From a virus, in IMG/VR virus record IMGVR_UViG_3300046011_005003, positions 1 to 36,638 of that record: a DNA stretch of 36,638 bases; one strand, written 5' to 3'. The notes beneath the pieces are model-generated. The model saw only the letters and a program-made list of their open reading frames with translations. It made no database searches and was not told the origin of the DNA. Shown here piece by piece: positions 1 to 5,380 of this stretch. Made by a program: the position numbers and the translations under genes. The stretch's first letter is position 1. The number at the start of each line of letters is the position of its first letter.

Positions 1-12
1 CTCTTCCGATCT
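1..12. other. Illumina adapter remnant (left)
   Basis: The 12 bases CTCTTCCGATCT are the 3' end of the standard Illumina adapter and not biological sequence. They are joined directly to the first base of the 12-bp terminal repeat, so the adapter was ligated to a real DNA end. Confidence 0.97.
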
Positions 13-24
13 GTCGAGCGTCAC
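13..24. repeat. cos: cos terminal repeat, left copy
   Basis: The 12 bases GTCGAGCGTCAC lie immediately after the adapter. The identical 12 bases lie immediately before the adapter at the other end. Fill-in of 12-nt 5' overhangs during library end repair gives exactly this duplication, while 3' overhangs would be trimmed away. Lambda-type terminases also leave 12-nt 5' ends. When the ends are joined, the outer bases GGT...ACC show partial two-fold symmetry, as expected of a nicking site. Confidence 0.85.
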
Positions 25-143
25 CGCAAGGAGTCAAGCCCCAGGAGGACCCGCTTGTTTCATAGGCTTATGGCAACCATCAAAGCCCATCAGGATGATT
101 ATCTCTGGTTTGTCTGTCTCAACTGAAGAGGGGGCGCGGGGGA

Positions 144-782
144 TCACTTCAACCCCGAAGTTCTGAGCGCTGAATCAATCGCATCATTCATGCGCTTCTG
201 CCACACAGCCTGCACAACCCTACGGGCAACATCTTCAAACATCAGGCGCTTGCTGATGTTTGCCTTTGGTTCAAGCGCGTACATGATACGCAGCACAGAC
301 CGCTTGCCCTTACCGGTACGCTGGGCCAGCAGATCACCACGCTTGCCCTTAATAATAAAAGCATTACTCAAAGCTCTCGGCTTCTGGCTCTTCATAACCA
401 GGTCACGCTTGGTACGCTTAACACCATACTGAATATCACCACGGATACTTGAAGACCCAACCAAAGGCACAGCCAAGTGCTTGCGGTGCGGCTGCTTGGT
501 ACCGCCAGTCTCATGCAATGGCAACCATGGTGCGCGGGTAAACACGGCAGACTCAAGCGTCTGCTTATTTGCTGGGATGATCTTGATACCGTAAGGTGTG
601 TTGGGCTTCCACCAGCCAGTACGCAGTGTGAACTTCTCAGGCAAAACCCTGATCTCTTCAGCCTGTGCATCCTTGGCAATCATAGTTAATCCATAAGCCA
701 CGCTGAACCGCAGATCTCGCTCACGCAGATTATTTAAACGGCGGATTATTTCTTTATCGCCAGACAGATCAATCTTGATCAT
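144..782 (-). CDS. Virion morphogenesis / tail-completion-like protein
   Basis: This 213-residue basic protein resembles phage minor tail or virion-morphogenesis proteins of the HK97 gp10 type: an N-terminal helix rich in Arg and Leu, a central segment with a His-Glu-Thr-Gly-Gly stretch and an Arg-Thr-Lys-Arg-Asp motif. The family assignment is from memory and only moderate. An ATG at 899 is in frame, but the ATG at 782 begins the conserved-looking part and leaves room for a GGGG-containing leader. The gene lies far from the other virion genes, next to the left cos end, and directly downstream of a strong terminator-like hairpin. Expression may therefore depend on antitermination. Confidence 0.6.
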   Translation of the reverse strand: MIKIDLSGDKEIIRRLNNLRERDLRFSVAYGLTMIAKDAQAEEIRVLPEKFTLRTGWWKPNTPYGIKIIPANKQTLESAVFTRAPWLPLHETGGTKQPHRKHLAVPLVGSSSIRGDIQYGVKRTKRDLVMKSQKPRALSNAFIIKGKRGDLLAQRTGKGKRSVLRIMYALEPKANISKRLMFEDVARRVVQAVWQKRMNDAIDSALRTSGLK

Positions 783-796
783 CACACACCCCACAA

Positions 797-840
797 ATAA
801 AAAGCCCCGGCAGGCTGGAAGGAGGAAACACCCGCCGGGT
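797..840 (-). terminator. Rho-independent terminator, minus strand
   Basis: Read on the minus strand, 840-831 pairs with 814-805 (core CCCGGC/GCCGGG plus further pairs), and the stem is followed by GC and five T (803-799). It closes the small early operon that begins at 1681. The next gene starts only 17 bases beyond the T tract, so the hairpin may also act as a regulated terminator for that gene. Confidence 0.75.
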
Positions 841-846
841 AACTCA

Positions 847-999
847 TCAACGCTTGGACACAGATACAACGGTAATACCGTTCTTGCCGCTGCCATCATG
901 CCAGACCTGCCCTACAGCAACGGTAGACATATCCATAATGCTACACGTGCCGTCAGACCACTCAACATCTGCCCATATAACAATCTTCTTTGGTTTCAT
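847..999 (-). CDS. Small hypothetical protein (50 aa)
   Basis: This short reading frame starts with Met-Lys-Pro-Lys-Lys and has no recognised domain. Support comes from context: the ATG overlaps the stop of the upstream gene in an ATGA arrangement, a GGGGTGAGG Shine-Dalgarno stretch lies just before it, and the frame ends just ahead of a strong terminator. The protein is mixed polar and beta-prone, with Trp at residues 9, 14 and 33. It is the last gene of the early left operon before the hairpin. The function is unknown. Confidence 0.55.
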   Translation of the reverse strand: MKPKKIVIWADVEWSDGTCSIMDMSTVAVGQVWHDGSGKNGITVVSVSKR

Positions 1000-1205
1000 G
1001 GCCTCACCCCTTCAACGCCCCTAAACCACTGGGGGACATACTCACTGCATCCGACCTGATACCCATTAACCCAGGCCAGCACACTATCCCTTGCGTGGAG
1101 ATTGTAGTCACGGCAGCGGCCTTGCAGCTTGCACCCGTCGCACAGGCAAGAAGGCCCATACATGCCAGACACCTGCGTTCTTGCATCGTCACTTCGCTTG
1201 GCCAT
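996..1205 (-). CDS. Small Cys-rich protein, possible zinc-binding
   Basis: This 69-residue protein has five cysteines (residues 20, 22, 25, 31 and 53), the first four clustered as in small zinc-binding phage proteins. The family is not recognised. The ATG at 1205 is chosen over an in-frame ATG at 1358 because GGAGGTGAT lies at ideal spacing before it. A second frame starting at GTG 1213 has no such support. The stop overlaps the start of the next gene (ATGA), so the two are probably translationally coupled. Confidence 0.6.
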   Translation of the reverse strand: MAKRSDDARTQVSGMYGPSCLCDGCKLQGRCRDYNLHARDSVLAWVNGYQVGCSEYVPQWFRGVEGVRP

Positions 1206-1209
1206 AACA

Positions 1210-1491
1210 TCACCTCCGCACCAGTGGCTGGATCTGTAACAACGCCTCAGTGGCGTCCATCTGATCAGCAGTAGGGCTGGCCATGCGAAAAGCCTTCGGG
1301 CGTACCGTGTCAGCACGGTAAATACGCTGCTCTTCTTCGGATTCCACTGTCTTGACAATTGCGTCGATAAACATCCAACACAGCAACCACACCATCAACA
1401 CCAGGATAAGCGCGGCCAGAATATTGGTGGTCTTGTCATTCATCAACTCAAACTCTCGGTGGTGCGGCAGATAGCATTTGTAATCACGCAT
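1210..1491 (-). CDS. Small single-pass membrane protein
   Basis: This 93-residue protein has one strongly hydrophobic segment at about residues 25-46, followed by an acidic and polar C-terminal region. That predicts an inner-membrane protein with one transmembrane helix. The start at 1491 overlaps the end of the upstream gene and has AGGGGG at good spacing. A second Met at residue 17 (1443), just before the membrane segment, is an alternative start. It is encoded in the early left operon. The function is unknown; a role in exclusion or regulation at the membrane would be a guess. Confidence 0.6.
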   Translation of the reverse strand: MRDYKCYLPHHREFELMNDKTTNILAALILVLMVWLLCWMFIDAIVKTVESEEEQRIYRADTVRPKAFRMASPTADQMDATEALLQIQPLVRR

Positions 1492-1681
1492 GGCTCATCC
1501 CCCTGTACTCTGCCCGCTTGCGCTTCAGCAGATCTTTGTTGTGCTGCTTAATGGTTGCCATATCAGCCCCCAGCACCTGCCGTGCTGATTCAGAAATAAC
1601 TGGCACCACCAACATATCTAGGCGGCGCTCAAGGCGCTCCAGCTTTTCCAGAATCATTATTTCAGCGGGGGATAGGGTCAC
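1484..1681 (-). CDS. Small HTH-like/coiled-coil protein, early operon
   Basis: This 65-residue protein has an N-terminal leucine-rich helix that looks like a short coiled coil (residues 9-24). A C-terminal basic region (about 29-60) vaguely resembles the helix-turn-helix of AlpA/excisionase-type proteins, but that link is weak. The GTG start at 1681 has AAGGA at 7-8 bases. It is the first gene after an operator and promoter at 1693-1739, so the phage repressor probably controls it directly. The position would suit an excisionase or early regulator. Confidence 0.5.
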   Translation of the reverse strand: MTLSPAEIMILEKLERLERRLDMLVVPVISESARQVLGADMATIKQHNKDLLKRKRAEYRGMSHA

Positions 1682-1692
1682 TGTTTTTTCCT

Positions 1693-1711
1693 TTTACCAC
1701 AGTGGTGTAAA
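1693..1711. promoter_or_regulatory. Operator O1 (19-bp palindrome)
   Basis: TTTACCACAGTGGTGTAAA is the most symmetric of three related 19-bp sites (others at 1920-1938 and 1953-1971) sharing TTTAC at one end and TAAA at the other. It lies at the start point of the promoter upstream of the gene at 1681. It is probably bound by the repressor at 1975, the Cro-like protein at 1714, or both. Confidence 0.75.
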
Positions 1712-1739
1712 TACTAATCAAAAAAAAACGAGGGTTCAA
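1711..1739 (-). promoter_or_regulatory. Early left promoter
   Basis: On the minus strand TTGAAC (1739-1734) and TAGTAT (1716-1711) are 17 bp apart, a fair sigma-70 match. The -10 element overlaps the stop codon of the Cro-like gene and abuts operator O1, so a repressor bound there would block it. Confidence 0.55.
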
Positions 1740-1908
1740 CGCCAAGAGCTCTGGATAGATTCATTAAAGACTGGCCGGATGGGGTTCTAGTGCCAAGCTC
1801 CCAATGACCTACTGCTGACAAGGCCACATTTGATGCACTGGCTACGTCTGCCAGAGTCATGTTTTTTTCTTTTCTTAAGCTCTTTAATTTTGTTTGGTTG
1901 AATTTCAT
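1714..1908 (-). CDS. Cro-like XRE-family regulator
   Basis: This 64-residue protein is almost entirely one XRE-type helix-turn-helix domain. It has a basic N-terminal helix, a Leu-Ala-Asp-Val-Ala turn near residues 19-23 and a Gly-His-Trp-Glu-Leu-Gly segment in the recognition region (residues 34-39). A single small domain with no dimerisation or cleavage part is typical of Cro-type regulators. It diverges from the larger repressor at 1975, with two operator copies between them. No good Shine-Dalgarno precedes the ATG. The TTGCAA at 1940-1945 reads the same on both strands, so it could serve as a -35 for this gene with a weak TAAAAA -10, giving a very short leader. Confidence 0.85.
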   Translation of the reverse strand: MKFNQTKLKSLRKEKNMTLADVASASNVALSAVGHWELGTRTPSGQSLMNLSRALGVEPSFFFD

Positions 1909-1919
1909 AATGTTTGTTT

Positions 1920-1938
1920 TTTACCACAGTAGAATAAA
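1920..1938. promoter_or_regulatory. Operator O2
   Basis: TTTACCACAGTAGAATAAA shares its left half with O1 and its right half with O3. It lies 33 bp (about three helical turns) from O3 in the divergent promoter region between the Cro-like gene and the repressor, over the likely -10 region of the Cro-like gene. Confidence 0.7.
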
Positions 1939-1939
1939 A

Positions 1940-1968
1940 TTGCAATAGTTTTTTTACATAGGTAGAAT
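1940..1968 (+). promoter_or_regulatory. Repressor promoter (leaderless transcript)
   Basis: TTGCAA (1940-1945) and TAGAAT (1963-1968) are separated by 17 bp. Seven bases past the -10 is the A of the repressor ATG at 1975, so the mRNA probably begins at the start codon, as in lambda cI transcribed from PRM. There is no Shine-Dalgarno. Operator O3 covers the -10, which suggests autorepression. Confidence 0.7.
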
Positions 1969-1971
1969 AAA
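1953..1971. promoter_or_regulatory. Operator O3
   Basis: TTTACATAGGTAGAATAAA is the third member of the 19-bp operator set. It overlaps the -10 of the repressor promoter and ends four bases before the repressor start codon. Confidence 0.7.
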
Positions 1972-1974
1972 AAC

Positions 1975-2343
1975 ATGAAAGCCACCGAATTTATAAAAAA
2001 ACTTGTGAACGATGGGGTTAGCCAGTCCGAGATAGCCCGCAAAATTGGTGTAGCAAATGGCACCATCACAAAATACTTGTATTCTGATACGGAGCCACAA
2101 AAAGAAACGATTAAAAAAATAGCAAAAGCATACGGCAAACCCATGTCGTTTTTCATCGACGATTTTTCAGATAGCACTGTAATTGCCGATCCTCCGCCAC
2201 AATACAAACCCAAAACACCAGCCAGGCTGATGGCAGAACAGCAACTGGATGAACTTTCAGAAGAAGAACTCACAGATCTGATCTACCACCTGCTGGGCCG
2301 GAACCGGCCGCCATTTACGGACGGCTATAAATCACCAAAATAA
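1975..2343 (+). CDS. HTH phage repressor
   Basis: This 122-residue protein has an N-terminal XRE-like helix-turn-helix (residues 5-55; Ser-Gln-Ser-Glu-Ile-Ala-Arg-Lys-Ile-Gly begins the motif). A Pro-rich linker (about 70-85) and an acidic helical C-terminus follow. No LexA/CI-type Ser-Lys peptidase domain is present, so RecA-stimulated self-cleavage is unlikely. Induction would need another route, such as an antirepressor. It is transcribed opposite to the Cro-like gene and flanked by the operators, which marks it as the lysogeny maintenance repressor. Its mRNA is probably leaderless. The 3' end overlaps the end of a convergent small gene by 29 bp. Confidence 0.85.
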   Translation: MKATEFIKKLVNDGVSQSEIARKIGVANGTITKYLYSDTEPQKETIKKIAKAYGKPMSFFIDDFSDSTVIADPPPQYKPKTPARLMAEQQLDELSEEELTDLIYHLLGRNRPPFTDGYKSPK

Positions 2344-2446
2344 TTGCAGCCAACATTGCCAGAGGTTTTACATCCGCTGATAAAATACGCTCAATCTCGT
2401 GCAATTTGTCAGCATCATCTACAAAAGAACCAAAATCATTAAACAT
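2315..2446 (-). CDS. Small hypothetical protein (43 aa)
   Basis: This frame encodes an acidic N-terminal half and a hydrophobic C-terminal stretch (about residues 26-40) that could be a membrane anchor. An upstream ATG at 2503 is in frame, but the ATG at 2446 has GGGGGTG at ideal spacing and is preferred. The last 29 bp overlap the end of the repressor gene on the other strand, so the two transcripts are convergent. No family is recognised. Confidence 0.45.
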   Translation of the reverse strand: MFNDFGSFVDDADKLHEIERILSADVKPLAMLAAIILVIYSRP

Positions 2447-2558
2447 TACACACCCCCGTAAATTAGTAATGTTTAATAAAAGCATATATTCAAAAAGCGA
2501 CATATACAGGAAATACGCAATCGTGCGGCGTAAAACCCCTATGCAAACATTACATAAA

Positions 2559-2580
2559 TGTCACTACATTGTCGTTACAT
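2559..2580. repeat. Tandem 11-bp repeat
   Basis: TGTCACTACAT is followed directly by TGTCGTTACAT (9 of 11 identical). Further ACATTAC/GTAATGT variants occur at 2448-2474 and 2546-2555. The cluster lies in the 169-bp gap between two small minus-strand genes, next to the ribbon-helix-helix gene, and could be its binding site. One repeat per helical turn is typical of such regulators. Confidence 0.5.
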
Positions 2581-2615
2581 TATAATTACAGGTGTTTAAA
2601 ACAGACAGGGGAAGG

Positions 2616-2756
2616 TTAGCGGCTTGACTCGCGGTGAATTAAAAATCTCAGGTAGACAGAAACTGACATATTATTTTTCTCAGCGAGTTGTTTAAGCAGG
2701 TCCTTTTCTTCGTCCGTAACTCTAATCTGCACAAGTGACAGCTTGAGCTTAGGCAT
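2616..2756 (-). CDS. Ribbon-helix-helix DNA-binding protein (Arc/CopG-like)
   Basis: This 46-residue protein fits the ribbon-helix-helix fold: a beta strand with alternating residues (5-14), an acidic first helix (15-28), a Met-Ser-Val-Ser turn and a second helix with Tyr-Leu-Arg (31-41). Such proteins dimerise and bind short tandem repeats, like those at 2559-2580. A promoter TTGATA-17 bp-TATACA on the minus strand predicts a transcript starting at the ATG itself, so it would be leaderless. In the lysogeny region it could be an Arc-like regulator or an excisionase-type factor. The fold call is good; the role is inferred. Confidence 0.75.
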   Translation of the reverse strand: MPKLKLSLVQIRVTDEEKDLLKQLAEKNNMSVSVYLRFLIHRESSR

Positions 2757-2770
2757 GTGGCTTGTATACA
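2743..2770 (+). promoter_or_regulatory. Promoter for lipoprotein-like gene
   Basis: TTGAGC (2743-2748) and TATACA (2765-2770) lie 16 bp apart. Transcription would start near 2777 and leave a leader of about 44 bases before the GTG at 2821. The -10 lies in the near-palindrome TGTATACA, shared with the divergent promoter of the ribbon-helix-helix gene. Confidence 0.55.
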
Positions 2771-2791
2771 AGCGCTGGGCAAAATTATCAA
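2763..2791 (-). promoter_or_regulatory. Promoter of ribbon-helix-helix gene
   Basis: On the minus strand TTGATA (2791-2786) and TATACA (2768-2763) are exactly 17 bp apart. The expected start point is at or next to the ATG at 2756, so the mRNA would be leaderless. It faces and overlaps the promoter of the lipoprotein-like gene, so only one may fire at a time. Confidence 0.6.
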
Positions 2792-2820
2792 GAAGTAAAG
2801 AAAATAAAGAGGGGGTAGTT

Positions 2821-3513
2821 GTGAGCTTTCTTAAATATTTACTGATAACTATTTGTTTAATTTCGACAGGATGCGCAGCTCCTCATAAGTACGCTCAGGT
2901 AATGCCAAAAATAAATGCTGGCAATGATTACACGGCAGGGGAGATCAAAACAAAATCTGTAGGCGATGTCATGCTGGCGAACTTCAACACTAAAGAAATG
3001 CCAGCTTTTGAAGCCGCTCAAGACATAAAGATACCGCAGTCTCTGGGGTTAAACCTTGATGTAATACGTACGGGGTCAAGCTGTAAAATTGAAGCGCAGT
3101 ATGACAACGGCTTGTACTTTTGCCACATGAACCCGCCAATAATGAATGATGCTGCTCTTATAAGAGGATTCAACATGTGTCTGCTGGTTGCTGAATCTGG
3201 AGAAATTAAAAACATATCCTGGTGCCATACACCTGGTGATTCGATAATGTCAGATCCTTATTCAGGGCTATTTTTAAAGCGGGCAAAGCACTATGCAGCC
3301 GGATCATTCAGATCAGAACTCGTATATAACGGCAGATCAAGAGAAACCATTAAACTGCTTTACAGAGAATACTTGGACAACATGGCAAGGCCAGCGTTTT
3401 CCCAAGAACTGCTTTACGATTTATCTGAATCAAAAAAAATAGGTTTCAAGGACATGCTTATTGATGTAATCGAAGCGAAAAACACCGGAATAACTTTTAA
3501 AATAGTGAAATAA
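2821..3513 (+). CDS. Putative lipoprotein, lysogenic cargo gene
   Basis: This 230-residue protein begins with a basic residue, a hydrophobic stretch (about 6-16) and a Ser-Thr-Gly-Cys sequence at 15-18. That looks like a lipoprotein signal, although the -3 position is Ser rather than the usual Leu. The rest is soluble, with four more cysteines that could form disulfides in the periplasm. The GTG at 2821 is chosen because GAGGGGG lies before it and the signal starts there; an upstream ATG would give a polar N-terminus. The gene has its own promoter, lies in the lysogeny module on the + strand and has AT-rich codons, all typical of a phage cargo gene expressed in the lysogen. Superinfection exclusion is possible but not shown. 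Confidence 0.7.
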   Translation: MSFLKYLLITICLISTGCAAPHKYAQVMPKINAGNDYTAGEIKTKSVGDVMLANFNTKEMPAFEAAQDIKIPQSLGLNLDVIRTGSSCKIEAQYDNGLYFCHMNPPIMNDAALIRGFNMCLLVAESGEIKNISWCHTPGDSIMSDPYSGLFLKRAKHYAAGSFRSELVYNGRSRETIKLLYREYLDNMARPAFSQELLYDLSESKKIGFKDMLIDVIEAKNTGITFKIVK

Positions 3514-3525
3514 TCGTTAATTATC

Positions 3526-4662
3526 ATGAGCCTAGAACGCCATCCAACATACCCAAACACCTGGAAAGCCCGCTACTATCCAGACGGGCGCAAGATAGAC
3601 CCAAAGACCGGCAAGGCATCAAACAAGCGGGCCACCGTCTGGTTTGAAGGTGATGAAGCATCGGCCAGGGCATGGTATGTTAACCTGTTGCACACCGCAG
3701 CACCGCAAAAGGTTGTCCAGCTGGCACCAACCATAGACCAGGCATACAAAGACTTCTGCATTTACTACCGGAACCAGGTATCAGACCGCACATATAAAGA
3801 CTTTCTGCTTACCTACAGGCGGCACCTCAAAAACTTTTTCGGCACCTTCCGCCCGGCCATGCTCACGCCTGCTGTGTTTGACGCCTATAAAGATCTGCGC
3901 AGCCGCGACAAATACCTACCCGGCAAGCCTGGTCAGAAACCTGATGCAGATACAAAAGAGGAAACAGCTAAACGCCGGACGGTATCCAAACGAACAGTAC
4001 AAAAAGAAATCACCTATATCCAATCATTTTTAAAATGGATGGCCACCAACAACAGGGCGCTGCCGTTGGCATTCAAGGTCAATAATTATAAGGCCAGCCA
4101 GACAGAAGCACCGGCAAAGATTATACCCTCCAGGCGTGAGATGATCCTGCTGATCAGATCCTGCCGGGGCGATCGTGACAGAAAATACCGTTCAATATTA
4201 GCAGTGGCATATTATGCCGGGTTGCGCCGATCTGAATTGTTGGGGCTGGATGGTAAAAACATTGACCAGGCATCTGGATACATGCGGATAAAAGGGAAGG
4301 GTGACAAACTGCGCACCGTGCCGATCCTGACAAAGTTAAAACCATACATCAGGAAAGCCCACAAGCGCGGCAGACTGTTTTCCAACCCCGACACAAAGGA
4401 AGCATGGGACAATCTGGATAAGTTGCTAGAACGGGGCTGCAAGAAGGTTGGTATGCCGGTAATATCTCTGCACACCTTCCGCCATGCCTTTGCTGTCCAT
4501 GCCATTATGCGGGGCGTTTCACTGCGTACCCTGCAGCTAGTAATGGGGCACAGCACTATAAAAACCACCGAGAAATACCTGCACCTGGTGCCGGCAGATT
4601 TAACCCACGATCTGGATCATCTCTCAAGGCGCAGTGCGCCTTTGAAAAATGAAAATACATAA
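3526..4662 (+). CDS. int: Tyrosine-recombinase integrase
   Basis: This 378-residue integrase has an N-terminal arm-binding region (1-60), a core-binding domain (70-180) and a C-terminal catalytic domain (200-355). The catalytic residues are visible: Arg234 in Gly-Leu-Arg-Arg, a Lys near 256-258, His316-x-x-Arg319, His342 in Gly-His-Ser, and the nucleophile Tyr351. It inserts the phage at the host attB and, with a helper, excises it. The attP core lies 35 bases downstream and matches a tRNA-Arg gene, the usual target of this class. It starts 13 bp after the lipoprotein-like gene and has no clear Shine-Dalgarno, so it may be read from the same transcript. Confidence 0.95.
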   Translation: MSLERHPTYPNTWKARYYPDGRKIDPKTGKASNKRATVWFEGDEASARAWYVNLLHTAAPQKVVQLAPTIDQAYKDFCIYYRNQVSDRTYKDFLLTYRRHLKNFFGTFRPAMLTPAVFDAYKDLRSRDKYLPGKPGQKPDADTKEETAKRRTVSKRTVQKEITYIQSFLKWMATNNRALPLAFKVNNYKASQTEAPAKIIPSRREMILLIRSCRGDRDRKYRSILAVAYYAGLRRSELLGLDGKNIDQASGYMRIKGKGDKLRTVPILTKLKPYIRKAHKRGRLFSNPDTKEAWDNLDKLLERGCKKVGMPVISLHTFRHAFAVHAIMRGVSLRTLQLVMGHSTIKTTEKYLHLVPADLTHDLDHLSRRSAPLKNENT

Positions 4663-4696
4663 ATAAAAACAATACATTGATTAAAAATTCCGCAAA

Positions 4697-4741
4697 CTTC
4701 TAAGCCGTAGGTCGCAGGTTCGAATCCTGCAGGGGACGCCA
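4697..4741 (+). other. attP: attP core (3' half of tRNA-Arg UCU)
   Basis: These 45 bases can be read as a tRNA from the anticodon loop to the CCA end: anticodon TCT at 4699-4701, stem 4704-4708, variable loop, T arm 4714-4730 with the TTCGAAT loop, acceptor 4731-4737, discriminator G and CCA at 4739-4741. Bases upstream of 4697 do not pair with the 3' anticodon stem, so no complete tRNA gene is here. Tyrosine integrases commonly use such a segment as the attachment core and so restore the host tRNA on integration. The T arm and acceptor resemble the E. coli tRNA-Arg with anticodon CCU. Confidence 0.88.
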
Positions 4742-4749
4742 AATATCAA

Positions 4750-4774
4750 GGGCTTACGCGAGTAAGTCCTTTTT
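4750..4774 (+). terminator. Rho-independent terminator after att core
   Basis: An 8-bp stem (4750-4757 with 4762-4769) closes a GCGA tetraloop and is followed by five T. It lies nine bases after the tRNA CCA end. After integration it would terminate the restored tRNA gene, and in the free phage it would terminate integrase transcription. Read on the minus strand it lacks a good T tract but could slow the long structural transcript. Confidence 0.8.
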
Positions 4775-4778
4775 AAAT

Positions 4779-4796
4779 GTGGTGCATAGTGGTGCA
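4779..4796. repeat. Possible integrase arm sites
   Basis: GTGGTGCA occurs at 4779-4786 and again at 4789-4796, a 10-bp repeat, with a partial inverted copy near 4806-4813. Direct repeats within 60 bp of an attP core are typical of integrase arm-binding sites. The assignment is inferred from position. Confidence 0.4.
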
Positions 4797-4812
4797 CTTT
4801 TAAAATGCGCCA

Positions 4813-5121
4813 CTAAGGTGCCGGTACTCGCTCTACCCGGTACAAATGTTCCACCTGGGCCAGATCTGTGGCAGTGATTATCAGTTGTTTGTATTCCGTG
4901 CGGGTGCCTGGTGTTTGGCAGGTGTTTTTATTTGCTGGAATGGTGATGACAACGCTGGGGCCTGAAACTGCCAGGGGTGTTGTGGGGATAATATCGGCAT
5001 CGGTGGTGGCGTCAACCAGGCGGTAACTTGCGCCGGTTGGCGTGGTTGGCTCTCCTGCAGCATTTTTAAATGTTGCGGTTACTACGTATTCAGTAAGTTC
5101 CGGTATAGTATCAACTGACAT
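4813..5121 (-). CDS. Hypothetical protein, end of tail operon
   Basis: This 102-residue protein is Thr-, Pro- and Val-rich with alternating hydrophobic residues, suggesting a small beta-sandwich. It is the last gene of the structural operon and overlaps the upstream gene by 11 bp. Its position after the fibre genes suggests a virion or fibre-associated role, but no family is recognised. The stop lies next to the attP arm repeats. Confidence 0.65.
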   Translation of the reverse strand: MSVDTIPELTEYVVTATFKNAAGEPTTPTGASYRLVDATTDADIIPTTPLAVSGPSVVITIPANKNTCQTPGTRTEYKQLIITATDLAQVEHLYRVERVPAP

Positions 5122-5380
5122 GGGTCACCTCAATAGTCGGATATGTTGCGCTGGTGCTGATGGCTGGCCAGGTGGTTGTGATGCTTGCTGAAGGTTTAAG
5201 GCCGGTTGAGGTCAGGCTTTGAAAGGCTCCAACAGCGTCAATGCGGGGGCGGGCGGCTGTTGTGGTTATGCTCGGCCATGCCGTGGCAAATTCAACAGTG
5301 ACCGGGATCTCAGGCGATGACCCGTTATCACCCCAGCTGCTACCCCATGTTGCGCCCCATGCTTTGCCCCAAACGCTCAC
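5111..5380 (-). CDS. Trp-Gly repeat small protein
   Basis: This 89-residue protein opens with a Trp-Gly repeat (Trp at residues 4, 8, 12 and 16, each followed by Gly) and continues with a Thr/Ser-rich part containing two similar segments around Ala-Trp-Pro and Thr-Trp-Pro. The GTG start is directly behind the TAG stop of the upstream gene. The context is tail fibre-associated; the function is unknown. Confidence 0.6.
   Translation of the reverse strand: MSVWGKAWGATWGSSWGDNGSSPEIPVTVEFATAWPSITTTAARPRIDAVGAFQSLTSTGLKPSASITTTWPAISTSATYPTIEVTHVS

Noticed and set aside
1-24. Long terminal repeat or circular assembly overlap
   Set aside because: The shared sequence is exactly 12 bp and bounded by adapters on both sides, so an assembly overlap or longer terminal redundancy does not fit.
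1004-1213. 69-codon ORF overlapping the Cys-rich gene
   Set aside because: Its GTG start lies inside the Shine-Dalgarno of the preferred frame and it has no site of its own at proper spacing.
4697-4741. Complete tRNA gene
   Set aside because: Only the 3' half from the anticodon loop is present. The 5' bases do not pair to form the anticodon stem, and there is no D arm, so this is an attachment core.
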